From Picocystis sp. L7 (Eukaryota; Chlorophyta; Picocystophyceae; Picocystales; Picocystaceae): a stretch of 64,000 nt of DNA. Location: contig QXJR01000005.1 of the NCBI GenBank assembly GCA_020975725.1, positions 310,001 through 374,000 of the forward strand, read 5' to 3'. Below are positions 52,301-61,100 of this stretch, piece by piece. Position numbers and translations under genes: made by a program. Each line of letters starts with the position of its first letter. Within the stretch, counting starts at the first letter, position 1. The notes beneath the pieces were generated by a model, which was not told the origin of the DNA, did no database searches, and saw nothing but the letters and a program-made list of their open reading frames with translations.

Positions 52301-54351
52301 GGTGCAAAGTAAGCAAGCTTTTCGATCCAGCGCATTTCTCGTGGCGATAGCTGTTCGGTAGCTTTGCTACCCAAGAACTGGCTGGCTTTGTTGTCCGTTA
52401 GCACGGTAAACTGCTGACCAAAGAGGAGATGCCGCCAGTGCTGCAGTGCGTACAGTATGGCGCACGTCTCCTTCTCAGCAGGGTGATAATTCTGCTGAGC
52501 GGTGTTGAATTTCTTCGACCAGTATTCTACGGGGCGCCAATCACCATTACAAGCCTGTTGCACGAGGGCAGCACCCATGCCTATGTCGGAGGCGTCTGTT
52601 TCGATGCGAATGGATCGATCTTCATCGAAAAGAGCCAGAACTGGTGCGGACGTGAGAGCTTTGACCATGTTACGGAAAGCTTCTTCTTGGGGCTGTTTCC
52701 AGTATGAAGTGAAGGCATGCTTCAGCGATGCTTGATTTAATTCAGTAAGCGGTGCAGCGAGCTCAGCATAATGGGGCACAAAGCGCATGTAAAACTGGCA
52801 CAGCCCCAGAAAGGCCATGTTTTCTCGCTGGGTCTGCGGGCGTGCAAAGTGCTGGATCTTAGACACCAGGTGGGCTGTACAAGCCAACTGACCGTCGCGA
52901 ATGCGAAAGCCAACCCATTCCAAAGTGCTTCTGAAGAAGTGGCATTTCGATCGTTTGAGGCGGATATCGGCTTGTTCACAGGTTGCAAAGAACTCTTCCA
53001 GGTGTTGGAAGTGTTCCTGTTTTGTTTCCGAGTGAACGAGGATATCGTCCATGTACACCTTCAGAAATAGGAGGTGTCCGAATACTCTGTTCATCATGCG
53101 CTGGAACATTGCCGGGGCGTTGGCTGCTCCCATGGGCATGACTTTCCATACGTACGATCCGAATGGAGTTACCACAGCAGTTTTGTCGATGTCCGCTGGG
53201 TCCACGCGAATCTGGTGAAACCCGTCCAACGCATCCAAAGAGGAAAAATACTTTGCTCCGCGCAGGCTCTGCAAGTAATCATCAATACGGGGCAGAGGGT
53301 ATCTATCCTTAACCGTGACGCTGTTGAGCAAACGGTAGTCGAATACTACCCTCCAGCCACCCTCTTTCTTTGGTACCAGAATGACAGGAGCTCCCCAACT
53401 GGATCCTGCACACAGATTCATCTTTCCGGCGTCCACATATTCAGCAATCAGCTCCTTCAGGGCTGCCTGTTGATGTGGAGACAACCTGTAGTAGTTCCTG
53501 TACTGCGGGGTCGCCCCCTCTACCAGCTGTATTTTAAAGGCTTCTCCGGGTACACGCTCCGGTGGCGGTTCGACACGTGGTTCAAACAAATGCTTGTAGC
53601 GTACATTCAGGAGATCGTCCAGACGTGCCTGGTCTGTTTCGTCCAACGGACATTCATCGCTGACTTGACTTCGCATGTGGGTCAAGTCAGTCTCTTCCTC
53701 AACTAGTTCTTTGCTTGCATCCAGTGGTTGCATCATCAGCAATAGACAACCAGGATGTTTGACTGCTTGTCGGGCCTCGCTTCGAGGCACAATCAGGTCC
53801 AGTTTGCGAGAAGCGATGAACTGCTGATCGCCGTAGACAGTATGTTTTGTGCTGTTGCTATCGCGCAGGATCATCCGATGTTGGGGCCAGTCCAAGGCCT
53901 CCAGGTACTGGTGGCAAAAGTTTGCCCCCAATATGCAGTCAAAGGTTTCTAACGGAGCCACTCCGAACTCGATGCGAGTTCGGAACCCGTCGATTGAGAA
54001 TGCAGCCCTGATTACTGGGGCAGTGTGGACCTTCTGGCCTACAGCCACGCTGTAATCGTAGGACGCTGTTGTGCACTCCCATGACACCCCTTCTGGGTCG
54101 GCCTGTCGCAAACTATCGTACAAGCGCTCGCTGATGAATGAGTAGCTGGCCAGGGTGTCCAAATAAGCTTGAGTCCTAATTTTTTGTGATTTTTTTCCAA
54201 AGTAAGTTTCAGCAGCAAGGAACTCTCCCCTAGGTCTGTTGCTAGCAACAGAATTCAGGTTGATGCATTCCTTCAACTTGGTAACCGGGGCGGCTGCCTG
54301 TTGCGCTCCCGGCTCCGTCCCGCTGACCGAAGTATCGGGACGGAGAGCCAT
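49366..54351 (-). CDS. Gypsy C pol: protease-RT-RNase H-DNA methyltransferase-integrase-reader
   Basis: A 1661-residue polyprotein, approximate residues. Protease region 50-160 (AYLDTLASYSFIS). Reverse transcriptase 275-480 (VILVPKKEGGWRVVFDYR; catalytic KVYMDDILVH near 430). RNase H 580-705 (RIETDASDIGMGAAL, GPDYLSRHSAK). C5 DNA methyltransferase 708-1010. Integrase 1100-1330 (HFGVTRTHADAVRHF with [45 protein letters not shown]). GPY-type segment about 1400-1450 (LDPYYVGPYTIKKVL). C-terminal module 1480-1661 with RFFWIDETAALLEEF and a Tudor-like QGLVDSIEDGLHKIIWTDGK. The start ATG overlaps the gag stop. A -1 frameshift at AAAAAAC, as known for such elements, would instead give a Gag-Pol fusion. 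Confidence 0.95.
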   Translation of the reverse strand: MALRPDTSVSGTEPGAQQAAAPVTKLKECINLNSVASNRPRGEFLAAETYFGKKSQKIRTQAYLDTLASYSFISERLYDSLRQADPEGVSWECTTASYDYSVAVGQKVHTAPVIRAAFSIDGFRTRIEFGVAPLETFDCILGANFCHQYLEALDWPQHRMILRDSNSTKHTVYGDQQFIASRKLDLIVPRSEARQAVKHPGCLLLMMQPLDASKELVEEETDLTHMRSQVSDECPLDETDQARLDDLLNVRYKHLFEPRVEPPPERVPGEAFKIQLVEGATPQYRNYYRLSPHQQAALKELIAEYVDAGKMNLCAGSSWGAPVILVPKKEGGWRVVFDYRLLNSVTVKDRYPLPRIDDYLQSLRGAKYFSSLDALDGFHQIRVDPADIDKTAVVTPFGSYVWKVMPMGAANAPAMFQRMMNRVFGHLLFLKVYMDDILVHSETKQEHFQHLEEFFATCEQADIRLKRSKCHFFRSTLEWVGFRIRDGQLACTAHLVSKIQHFARPQTQRENMAFLGLCQFYMRFVPHYAELAAPLTELNQASLKHAFTSYWKQPQEEAFRNMVKALTSAPVLALFDEDRSIRIETDASDIGMGAALVQQACNGDWRPVEYWSKKFNTAQQNYHPAEKETCAILYALQHWRHLLFGQQFTVLTDNKASQFLGSKATEQLSPREMRWIEKLAYFAPFTIEYRPGSENIGPDYLSRHSAKVKDANTLCILDLCAGMGTTLRALELIIPTTSDVVLDYIAVESDPDCRSVISRVFHHVRLSRPGLFTRKDIFRYGNDVKTLVHRRKLPQVHLMVAGVPCQPFSKANTNASKPSLGLYDTRELFTAVAQLHNKLGHPDYVLECTPFAAHLQPHLEQITDWFGEPMLEDMSHYSAQARTRLCWTSFPSQRGNALDLAPLPVTWQDCLDDGARVPLDAIHQPRTKCRTLMASARSHSDRLRSTWVRGTDGKPCPLSTGERERLVGMQTGDTAAKNVSDASRRRMCGNAFPVGWIAHMVSQWLNHTRTLRPLASRSPAGTVCGSIASITTPQPTQSSLHSTSVDSPSILERIRHAAQADSTYQDILQQPPAGYKVQDSLLFAPTENKQWSLVIPADNSVRQELLHMIHDPRHFGVTRTHADAVRHFTWDNMKSHIEHFVARCPVCQLQKPGNRSRHSSLCPELQFHPYLFHTVVMDMVENLPLTAQGHNAVLTVVDRFTKYAIYVPIHSTWSAHRQAQLLMDHLVYRYHTPVHIHTDNGPAYRALFKAFCAALNIRHVTGTPYHSQSQGGAERQHRTLLQTLRTTCNDKHQWDAYLQAAAHAYNDSVHSVTKHSPFALLFGCSSRLPWHLQLPTIGATATDLTVDSFDTRISDLLDSHRRVYEAVLQELVHGARRMQAATAKRRTTSFRQGDKVKVQYGLKGPTDKHKLDPYYVGPYTIKKVLQNGAYQLDLPPGSAFSDRIHADRIEPWVDSDLTLFPMDEHLQPARAPLPDTLDMQTNSATYRIRRFLLRDYATFPTQPVRYWVESSLTDSSQRFFWIDETAALLEEFLLLEEANGCIPEQGITPSNYNAVFTHKKTAYLQSPSPIMVNTWTFTKLPFQTRRRPRFIVPTELAGQVVQELFHTPDRSDPAYFQGLVDSIEDGLHKIIWTDGKIDYYLGEQVRAMVYDPVAYVYDFQL
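51330..52225 (-). other. C5-cytosine DNA methyltransferase domain in gypsy C pol
   Basis: Residues about 708-1010 of pol. Motif I CILDLCAGMGTTLRALE (about 710-726), II DYIAVESDPDC, IV MVAGVPCQPFSKAN (catalytic Cys about 804), VI VLECTPFAAHL (about 843-853), VIII QARTRLCWTSF (about 880-890), IX LSTGERERLVGMQTGD and X RRRMCGNAFPVGWIA (about 984-998). It resembles Dcm/DNMT catalytic domains in motif order; motif VI has Glu-Cys where ENV is usual. A basic-looking recognition stretch (KCRTLMASARSHSDRLRSTW) lies between VIII and IX. All residues expected for catalysis are visible. Confidence 0.94.
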
Positions 54352-54360
54352 CAGTTTTTT
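54349..54360 (-). promoter_or_regulatory. Putative -1 frameshift heptamer and stop/start overlap at the gag-pol joint
   Basis: The minus strand reads CCA-AAA-AAC-TGA-TGG. A-AAA-AAC in the gag frame is a classic -1 slippery heptamer, pol is open in the -1 frame, and TGATG could also allow re-initiation. Gypsy A has the same layout at 13133-13142. No mRNA structure downstream was tested. Confidence 0.6.
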
Positions 54361-55619
54361 GGTGCTCCCATTACGATTGCCATTTTGCAGCCGGACTGGT
54401 CATGTCCGTAACGGCGGCATCGTTGGCACAGGGAATGAGCTAAGCATAAGTTCTGCTCCTCTTGGGTAAGCTTTGCTCCCAGTGCCTTGCCTCCGAGCTG
54501 TTGCTGAGCTTTTGTAATGGACTGCTTCTGTTCATCCGAGAGATCGTCAAAGCGTTTTCGCTGCCGCTTCGCTGCTGCCATTTCCTTTGACAAAGTGGGA
54601 GGCTGAGCCGGTAGGGCAGCTGCCACTCCACCTGTGGGTGTTGGGCCAGCATGCTGGGTGCCATGAGCCGTGCGTGAAGACGGCTTGCGGCTAATCCACT
54701 TGCCAGCAGCATCCTTGGTTTCCCTGCCATTCTGCTCATGCATATCTCGGTCCAGCTTGAATATCACAGCAGCCAAATTTCCAGGTTGCATATCTGGAAC
54801 CTTGTCAACCTCAATAAGGTGATTCAGGTGCTTGTACAAAGCTCGTTGGAGGGAGCTGGGAAGGCCATGTTGTAGCCTGGCCGCGATGTCATCTTCAGTC
54901 AGCGTACGGCAGAGCGGCGAATAGCTTGCATTGACTACAAAGCTCAACTGGACCAGCCGATTGAGAAACTGTATTGCAATCTCTGTTCGGCGCATCCGGG
55001 TAGTGTGGAACTCTCGCCACGCTTCCGGTCCAGGGTCATGACTCTGGAAAGTCCGCTTGAGGTACGCAAAAAGGTCATCAACTGATCGTAGCGAGTTGGC
55101 ATCGCGCATGATCAAGTTCTGGACCATGGCCTTTGCCGTACCCGCCAGTGTTTGGTTGATCGCAAGAACCAGTTGTTCCATGGGGCGATCGTAGGCATAT
55201 GCTTGACACCAACACAACACATCGCGGTACCAGTAGGGCAACGCGTATGGGTTGTCTTCGAGTTCTGTCCCTGAGAACTTTTCCGGTCGTTCGAGAGACA
55301 CTTTTTGCAAATTCTTGGAGTCCTAGAGCGCAGAACCGTAGAGGCTCGTAAGACGAGGCAGCCCCTCTTCTTCCAACGGTGTGTGGGATGGTACGGGCTA
55401 TTCTTCCGACGCCGATGGCTTGCCCTTTACTTCCGGGAGCGTAAGCCCATCATTTGGTGTCTTCAAATCATCAGGTGGGGAAGCTTGTTTGGCTTGTAGG
55501 AGCTCCTGGACCTCCGCTAACTTTTCTTCAAGTCCCTCCCTCCGAGACTTTTCCTCCTCGAGGTTCCGTTCGAGGGCTTCCCATCTTTCTTCGCGCCCTT
55601 CTTCGTCCAAGGACGACAT
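54351..55619 (-). other. Gypsy C gag region
   Basis: An N-terminal coiled coil (RWEALERNLEEEKSRREGLE, about 55520-55590) is followed by the capsid region (YALPYWYRDVLCWCQAYAYD; WREFHTTRMRRTEIAIQFLN), a basic Pro/Ala-rich segment and one CX2CX4HX4C zinc knuckle (CQRCRRYGHDQSGC). It ends Pro-Lys-Asn-stop on AAAAAAC (54354-54360), with the pol ATG overlapping the stop as TGATG. The design is the same as the gag of gypsy A and B. Confidence 0.85.
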
Positions 55620-55660
55620 CCCTCAGGCTTCTTAGCGTCGTTGAGCTTCCGCTTCGACAG

Positions 55661-56417
55661 TATTGCACAGCGTCCGTGGAGACACTGCCAATTCCCACAC
55701 GTTTTGGGCCTCAAGGCGGCCAAGATGCCAAGGGAAGAGGATGGAAACGCCTTGAAGGGCGCGTTTGTGGAGCGTCAGCCGTGTGGGACGGCTCCTGCTG
55801 ACTTGTGCGAGTCTTGGCGGTGTTGAGAAGCCGCAGCAAGCTCGTGGTTGGTGGAAGCACGCACTTGAGAAGTCGTCAAGGCAAAAGTCTATTTTCAAGT
55901 CAAGTGAGGAGGGCCTCTAGTAGGCCCTCAAACCAGCAGCGGTTCAGGGTGGTACCCTTATCTCCATGGGGCGCCTGGTGGTCACGTGGCCCTGTCGCCC
56001 TCATCGGACGGTTGCACGACAGGCAAGCACGTGACCCAGATCCCCAGGGTGCTTCCCCACCCTTCGATCGACCTCAGGAGATTCGGGGGGATCCGGTCCC
56101 CCCTTCTGCCCGAGTCTCCTAGGGTTGCCCCGAACTGAGCCTGGGCTTCATCGGGTTCGCCCTGGGTCTATCCGGACGGCTGGTATTGGGGAGATCCCTC
56201 GTACCCTCGGACCGGGGTACCAAGGGCTTCCCATCCCCCGCCTTCCCAGGTCCTGAGTCGCACTCGTCCAGTTGGGGAGGGGTTACCCGTCCTGTACCTG
56301 ACTTGATATCCAGCGATTCACAGCAAGCTCCAAGCTCGCTTATCTAAGCTACTGCTTGACAAGGATCTTTGTCAAGCACCGGGTCCCATCGTAGGGGGGA
56401 TCCTGCCCTGTGCAACA
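55661..56417 (-). repeat. Gypsy C 5' LTR
   Basis: 757 bp, same ends as 48582-49338. The sequence just inside (CTGTCGAAGC on the minus strand) resembles that of array B (CTGTCTAAGC) and does not start with the TGG of a usual tRNA primer site. Confidence 0.93.
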
Positions 56418-57101
56418 AGTGTTGGAATAGATAAAGTCAAAATGCCCCTCCCATTCAGGCTTCTTCAAATAATAGTCCCACTGGATTGTATGTTCAAACT
56501 TAGTTGCAGTATCGGAGATTTCTGTTCCAAAGACATTTGAGTTTGGTAAAAGATCTCTGAAGATGCGCTGCTCCAAACCTCTCCTTGTCCCATGAGAAAC
56601 GCCGCACACCACTCCCTCAACTTTCATTTCATTCTTCATCCACTTGGCAATTGCTTCGATGGTACCTGCATCCACAAAATGCTCAGCTATCTTTCGCTTG
56701 TTACCATCAGTTTGTGTGCTGACACATTCTTGGTAGTTGAACTTGGCCAGGGAAAGCGACCATGATGACAAAAACACGAACGCCATTATCAACTTTGACG
56801 ATATACGTATCCTGCTTCTGACATTGAACAATTTTGTGTTTAATCCATTGTGATTATATCCATTTGTAAAGTGATCCGTCGAAGGCCGTTTTGAGGCGAG
56901 CAACACCATGAGGGCTCGATCAGCACTAGATGCGAATTTTCTACGGGTAGTAGAAAGTGTCACGCGTGTGCGAAGATGCCTAACGGATGGCCGCTCCCTC
57001 CCCCTTTTGAGTGTCCTCACAACAAATTGGCGTTTATATTGATACACAGTGTTCGGGACACAACCTCTTCTCCGAATGACGAACGACGAGGGAAAGCACA
57101 A
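56418..57101 (-). pseudogene. Host SAM-dependent methyltransferase, 5' piece, interrupted by gypsy C
   Basis: A host gene of up to 278 codons (228 here, 50 at 48425-48577). The Rossmann SAM-binding loop is GVVCGVSHGTRRGLEQ (about 163-178), the acidic strand is VFGTEISDTA (about 190-199), and FDFIYSNT (221-228) is the strand before the insertion. A hydrophobic stretch (LIMAFVFLSSWSLSLA, about 104-119) suggests a signal anchor or signal peptide, so the true start may be M106 (56786) and the basic first 105 residues may not be translated. The substrate is unknown; such proteins in algae are often secretory-pathway enzymes (inference). The recent gypsy C insertion disrupts it; another allele or paralog may be intact. 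Confidence 0.82.
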
Positions 57102-57304
57102 ATTCTACCAATTTGTCTCAACATGTTGTTCGTCCCCCGAACGGTTGCTTAACTTGTCTTAGCATTAACTTGCACAAGCTGAAACTCTCGATTGTGTGGC
57201 TTCTCAAATCAGACGGATGTTCTTCCATCTGCATCCATAACTTCGATCGCTTCTACAGCAACTGGCGGTATATGGCGGTCGGGAGTAGAGAACCATTGTG
57301 CGCA
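56787..57304. promoter_or_regulatory. Probable shared promoter region of the divergent methyltransferase genes
   Basis: If both genes start at their inner ATGs, just before their membrane segments (56786 minus, 57305 plus), about 520 bp separate them and would hold both promoters. No clear TATA box was recognised. The ORFs as opened by the most distal ATGs would lie only 11 bp apart, which is unlikely for two real transcripts. Confidence 0.4.
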
Positions 57305-58180
57305 ATGTTCAGTGCTAGGCTAGACATAGGGTCCGCGTTGCGAACAAGGGGAGCTTACAAACGAATACTCCTGCATATTTTGTTTGCATGGTTGCCTTCG
57401 ATACCGCGGTCGTTTTCGTTTTCGAGTTTCCGCTTTCGTGGTGGTAATGTATCTTCTCCCATGTCAATGGATGAAAAGGTAGAAAGTGGATCCCAGGAAT
57501 CAAAATATTTACGCTGTCGAAATACTTTTTTCGACTTAGGCGCGAAGAGTGGAGACACTCTGAAACGCTTGTTTTCGAAGAAAGCCGACCGTTCCCGCAA
57601 ATATCGTAGTATCGGAGCAGTGTTGCGGAAAACAAATCTTACCGTGGGGAGCATGTGTGTACTAAGCTTCGAGGGAAACCCACGTTTCAGCAGGCACCTT
57701 CAACTTTTCCAACGCAGACATGCACACGATTGTTTGCTTCTTGAAGTGTTCTCCGAAACTGCAGTGTACTTCAGAAATGAGAATGTAACGTTCTACCTCG
57801 ATAGTTTGAATTCTAAAACACAAGCAGGGAGTTCCTTAGTAAGCGAGAAAGTCACTTCAACCCAGAAGAATGCCGTGAGGATCCAAGGTGTTGACTTCGG
57901 CGAACTGCTTGAAAAAATATCAATCATTACACATGAATACTGGCATGGAGTCGTAATCGTGAAAATGGACCTGGAGGGCTTTGAATACAGCCTCCTGCGT
58001 AATCTAATCGCTCGAGGACTACTGTGCAAAAGTGTGGATTACCTTCTAGTTGAATTTCATGACATAGCGACCAAGTTCAGGGAGGATGTTGGGGTTCCTA
58101 GCCAGGTAGATAAACTGCTGAAGTGGCTAGCTAATGAAAATCAATGTAAAACAGAGGTTATTGATCTTGAAGGCACCTGA
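57305..58180 (+). CDS. FkbM-family methyltransferase
   Basis: A 291-residue protein from M57305; the frame is open from 57113. A hydrophobic segment (ILLHILFAWLPSIP) near the N-terminus suggests a type II membrane anchor, with the catalytic part in the secretory lumen. Class I methyltransferase signs: motif I FFDLGAKSGDTL (57527-57562), acidic strand CVLSFEGNP, and the family-typical VVIVKMDLEGFEYSLLRNL followed by VDYLLVEFHDI. FkbM enzymes O-methylate sugars or polyketides; the substrate here is unknown. It is divergent to the second methyltransferase gene. No intron or break was seen. Start choice rests on the position of the anchor. Confidence 0.85.
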   Translation: MFSARLDIGSALRTRGAYKRILLHILFAWLPSIPRSFSFSSFRFRGGNVSSPMSMDEKVESGSQESKYLRCRNTFFDLGAKSGDTLKRLFSKKADRSRKYRSIGAVLRKTNLTVGSMCVLSFEGNPRFSRHLQLFQRRHAHDCLLLEVFSETAVYFRNENVTFYLDSLNSKTQAGSSLVSEKVTSTQKNAVRIQGVDFGELLEKISIITHEYWHGVVIVKMDLEGFEYSLLRNLIARGLLCKSVDYLLVEFHDIATKFREDVGVPSQVDKLLKWLANENQCKTEVIDLEGT

Positions 58181-61100
58181 CTTGCAGCTTTCCTCTTGAG
58201 TGAATCAGAGCCTGTTGCTGGTAGGCATGCTACCCTTGGGGCTTAGTAAATCATATATCGTACGAGTCAAAAGCCTCAAGTAACCCCTCCTCGATCCAAT
58301 GTGATGTTCTCTGAGATTTGAATACCCCCTACACAGAAAGAACAATCTTTGAAGTTGGTGGAACACTTACGCATTCTGCATGTGATGTTCACATCCTATC
58401 AAGAGCTGTAGTTTGGTGCAAGTTGAGTTACTCGTGGTCGACACCAGCATTCATGCGGTCAGAAGCTGCTACTGTAGGATTTGTTTCCTGTTCAGCCAAC
58501 GTAATCAATAGACCACCAGAGGGCCCGCATTTTTTCTTTTGCATGGTTAGAGGTCTGTTCAAATTCCCTGCTACCAAGGGATTGTTCTTCTCAAAGGTTC
58601 ACAAGCAACACAATTCGATTGGACGCACTCGATGTGGGCTTTACACTTCAATCTACCACACCCTATCCTGGCATTCAGCAGATGTGTCAAGCAACATTCT
58701 CTCTTCATGCTTAGATTGCACTAACGAGAGCGACTAAACAAAGTACAGGAATTCCGGTAGATGGAGATAAACCAGCCATCCTAGAAGCTTTAAGAGAGGC
58801 CAAGGAAAATCTTGGTCAACCTACTGTTCTAATGCTGTTTCCAACGGTGTCAGCGGCCCTCCTTCAGCACAAATCACAAGGCTCTTAACAGAAGTTGCAC
58901 ATTATTTCAGAGTGGATTAATCCCAGACCTTTGTGCAAACCAATCGCACAAAGATGAACGAAGTCTGAAATGCTTGATGCATGTATTGTTGCTCGCACAC
59001 TGTGCATTGCCTTGTGAGCTACTCTCGCAGAATAGAGTTGATGGTAGATTGACCAGCCAAGAGATCGATCGGTAGACTTTGGTAGGACCAATCATCTGGT
59101 GGGTTGTGAGTGAACGTTGACAAGAAAATTTATCGACTTTTCTCCCAGCACCTTCTGGTGGGACTTCCTCCAAGAATGCCAAGTATGCAGGTTGAAGGAA
59201 ATGTGCCTTCGAAAGCCTTTGCGTTGTAAGCAGTAGGCTGTCTTCGACATGCTGACATCGAGAGCTCCCCAAGCAAGGAAAGCCGAAGGGGACTGAAGGA
59301 GGAACATTGCAGTCTTCGACGAGATGAGAAGCATACATGAGCTAAGTCCAATGCTGAAGACTCACCTGGTATGGATATCAGGTATCAGTGTGCTTGCAAG
59401 AGCATGGAATATCATTGAGGACACTTGATCCATTTGATCGGACATGTGCATTGGGTCATCATTTGCATCGATATGCTGTGCATTGAAGCATATTTGGGAT
59501 ACATCTATAGCTGAACATTTTGCTCGTGAAACAAAAGCCGTAGATGTGGACATCTCAGCTACTTAGATGTCAACCAGCTCTACTTTCTCTGCAAGAACAA
59601 GACAGTAACTGGACTGTAAAAATAGAGTTTGCTAGAACATTCAAAAGTCAGCTAAAGAAACATTCATGTAGCATTCCAACAAGCAGTACTAACCAACAAC
59701 TGCTCATTACGAGACACAGCAACGGGTGCAGCTATCATGTTGTCAGAAGGGATCATGTAGAGGAGTATCTGCCATGGTGCAGTGAAGCAAATATGTTATG
59801 TGCTCGAAACCCGAGTAGAAGGGAAGCCAGTCCTTCGAGCACACTTGAACAAGTGTTTACTTGGAGAAAAGGGGTTTGCAACAAATCAAATGATTTGCAC
59901 ATCCGAACAAAGCTTGAGCAGCACTTGCAACAATCGAGGATATGATGTTTTTGGTTAGCCTAAGGAAAATAGAAGCTTGTTGTAATTTGTTGAACGGGAT
60001 GAGAGTACTTGGAGAAATTCAAAAGCATGCAGCTTGCACTACCAATTGTGGTATGGTAGCAAAAGGGTGTTAAAAAGTGTTTGAAAGGTTGCAATTCAAG
60101 GGATACGAGAATTGTTGGCATTTTTTATTATGGAGAGCTAGGTAAGTTTCAAGCTGAGCAGCGATTGCGGAGGAGGGGATCTACATTCGTTCTATAGTTG
60201 GGCAATGGATAGAGATAACCAGAGTTTCTGAGGAATGTTTAGCCTTCTCAGTAGTTGAATTGCGCAAACTCTTTGTGCACTTGAAAGGTGAGTCAGGCCG
60301 GATTAGATGCAATTGATCTCAAGTAACTCTTTCCGGAATTTAGGGTTAAGAAGTCACGTAGTCTAGGAATTTTGCACGTATTTAATGACATGCCTGGTTC
60401 TCTCCTGTACTCCAGTTACATATTACTGGTTTTGAAAACTTTGACCACTTGAGAGGACATGGAATGATAGCGTCGTACATTCAAAGTGATTCTGTGTGAA
60501 ACTTGTTTCCCAATCCTTCAACTTTTGGGTTCGTATGGACTGGTCAGTGCCAAGAGTTGATTAATATGTCCACATTTTGCTGCAATCCAATGATTCTATG
60601 ATCGGATGCACAGTAGCGTTCCTGTTGGTGTATCAAAAGTCTGATTTTGTCCACCTGCTGTCGCCTGGACTGGCAATACAAGGACATGCTCTTGGGACTG
60701 TTTGCAATGAGCAATCCAAGAAACTTTGGTCGTGTGAAAACATGCATAGGTCTTGCCGGATTCGACAAGTTGCCCTCCTATTTTATGCACAGGCCTATGT
60801 GTGCTCCTTTGCTGAGCTACCAATCACAAACAATTGATGGCTCTTCAAAGCAAGAAGGGTCCTGGTGCTCAATCAAATTATCTCCTTTCTTGCAATGTCT
60901 GAGGAACAATGAAGGTTGACAGGATGGAGTGCTTGAGTCCCTTCAAGTAGCATCTTGAACGGTCATCGACTATTGACTGAAATATCTATCGCTCCTTTGT
61001 GTCTTATCATATAAACTTACCAACGTCACATTATTCCTGGCTTGAGCTCATGCAGTGTAAGGTCTCGATCAATGGGCAGTTGCATGGAATGCATGAACAG

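Larger units (their letters stand above)
48582..56417 (-). mobile_element. Gypsy C: whole-looking Ty3/gypsy element with DNA methyltransferase
   Basis: A 7836-bp LTR retrotransposon, minus strand, inserted in a host methyltransferase gene. Both 757-bp LTRs are present and differ at about six positions by eye (under 1%). A 4-bp target duplication with one mismatch flanks it (CACT/CACC on the minus strand). Order: LTR (55661-56417), gag (54351-55619), pol (49366-54351), purine tract GGGAACCGGGAGAG, LTR (48582-49338). Pol is one open frame of 1661 codons; gag shows about one break. It is the best-preserved methyltransferase-bearing copy in the window. Confidence 0.95.

Noticed and set aside
56418-57101. 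Host methyltransferase as the source of the retroelement methyltransferase
   Set aside because: It has no PCQ or other C5-methyltransferase motifs; it is a different class I enzyme.
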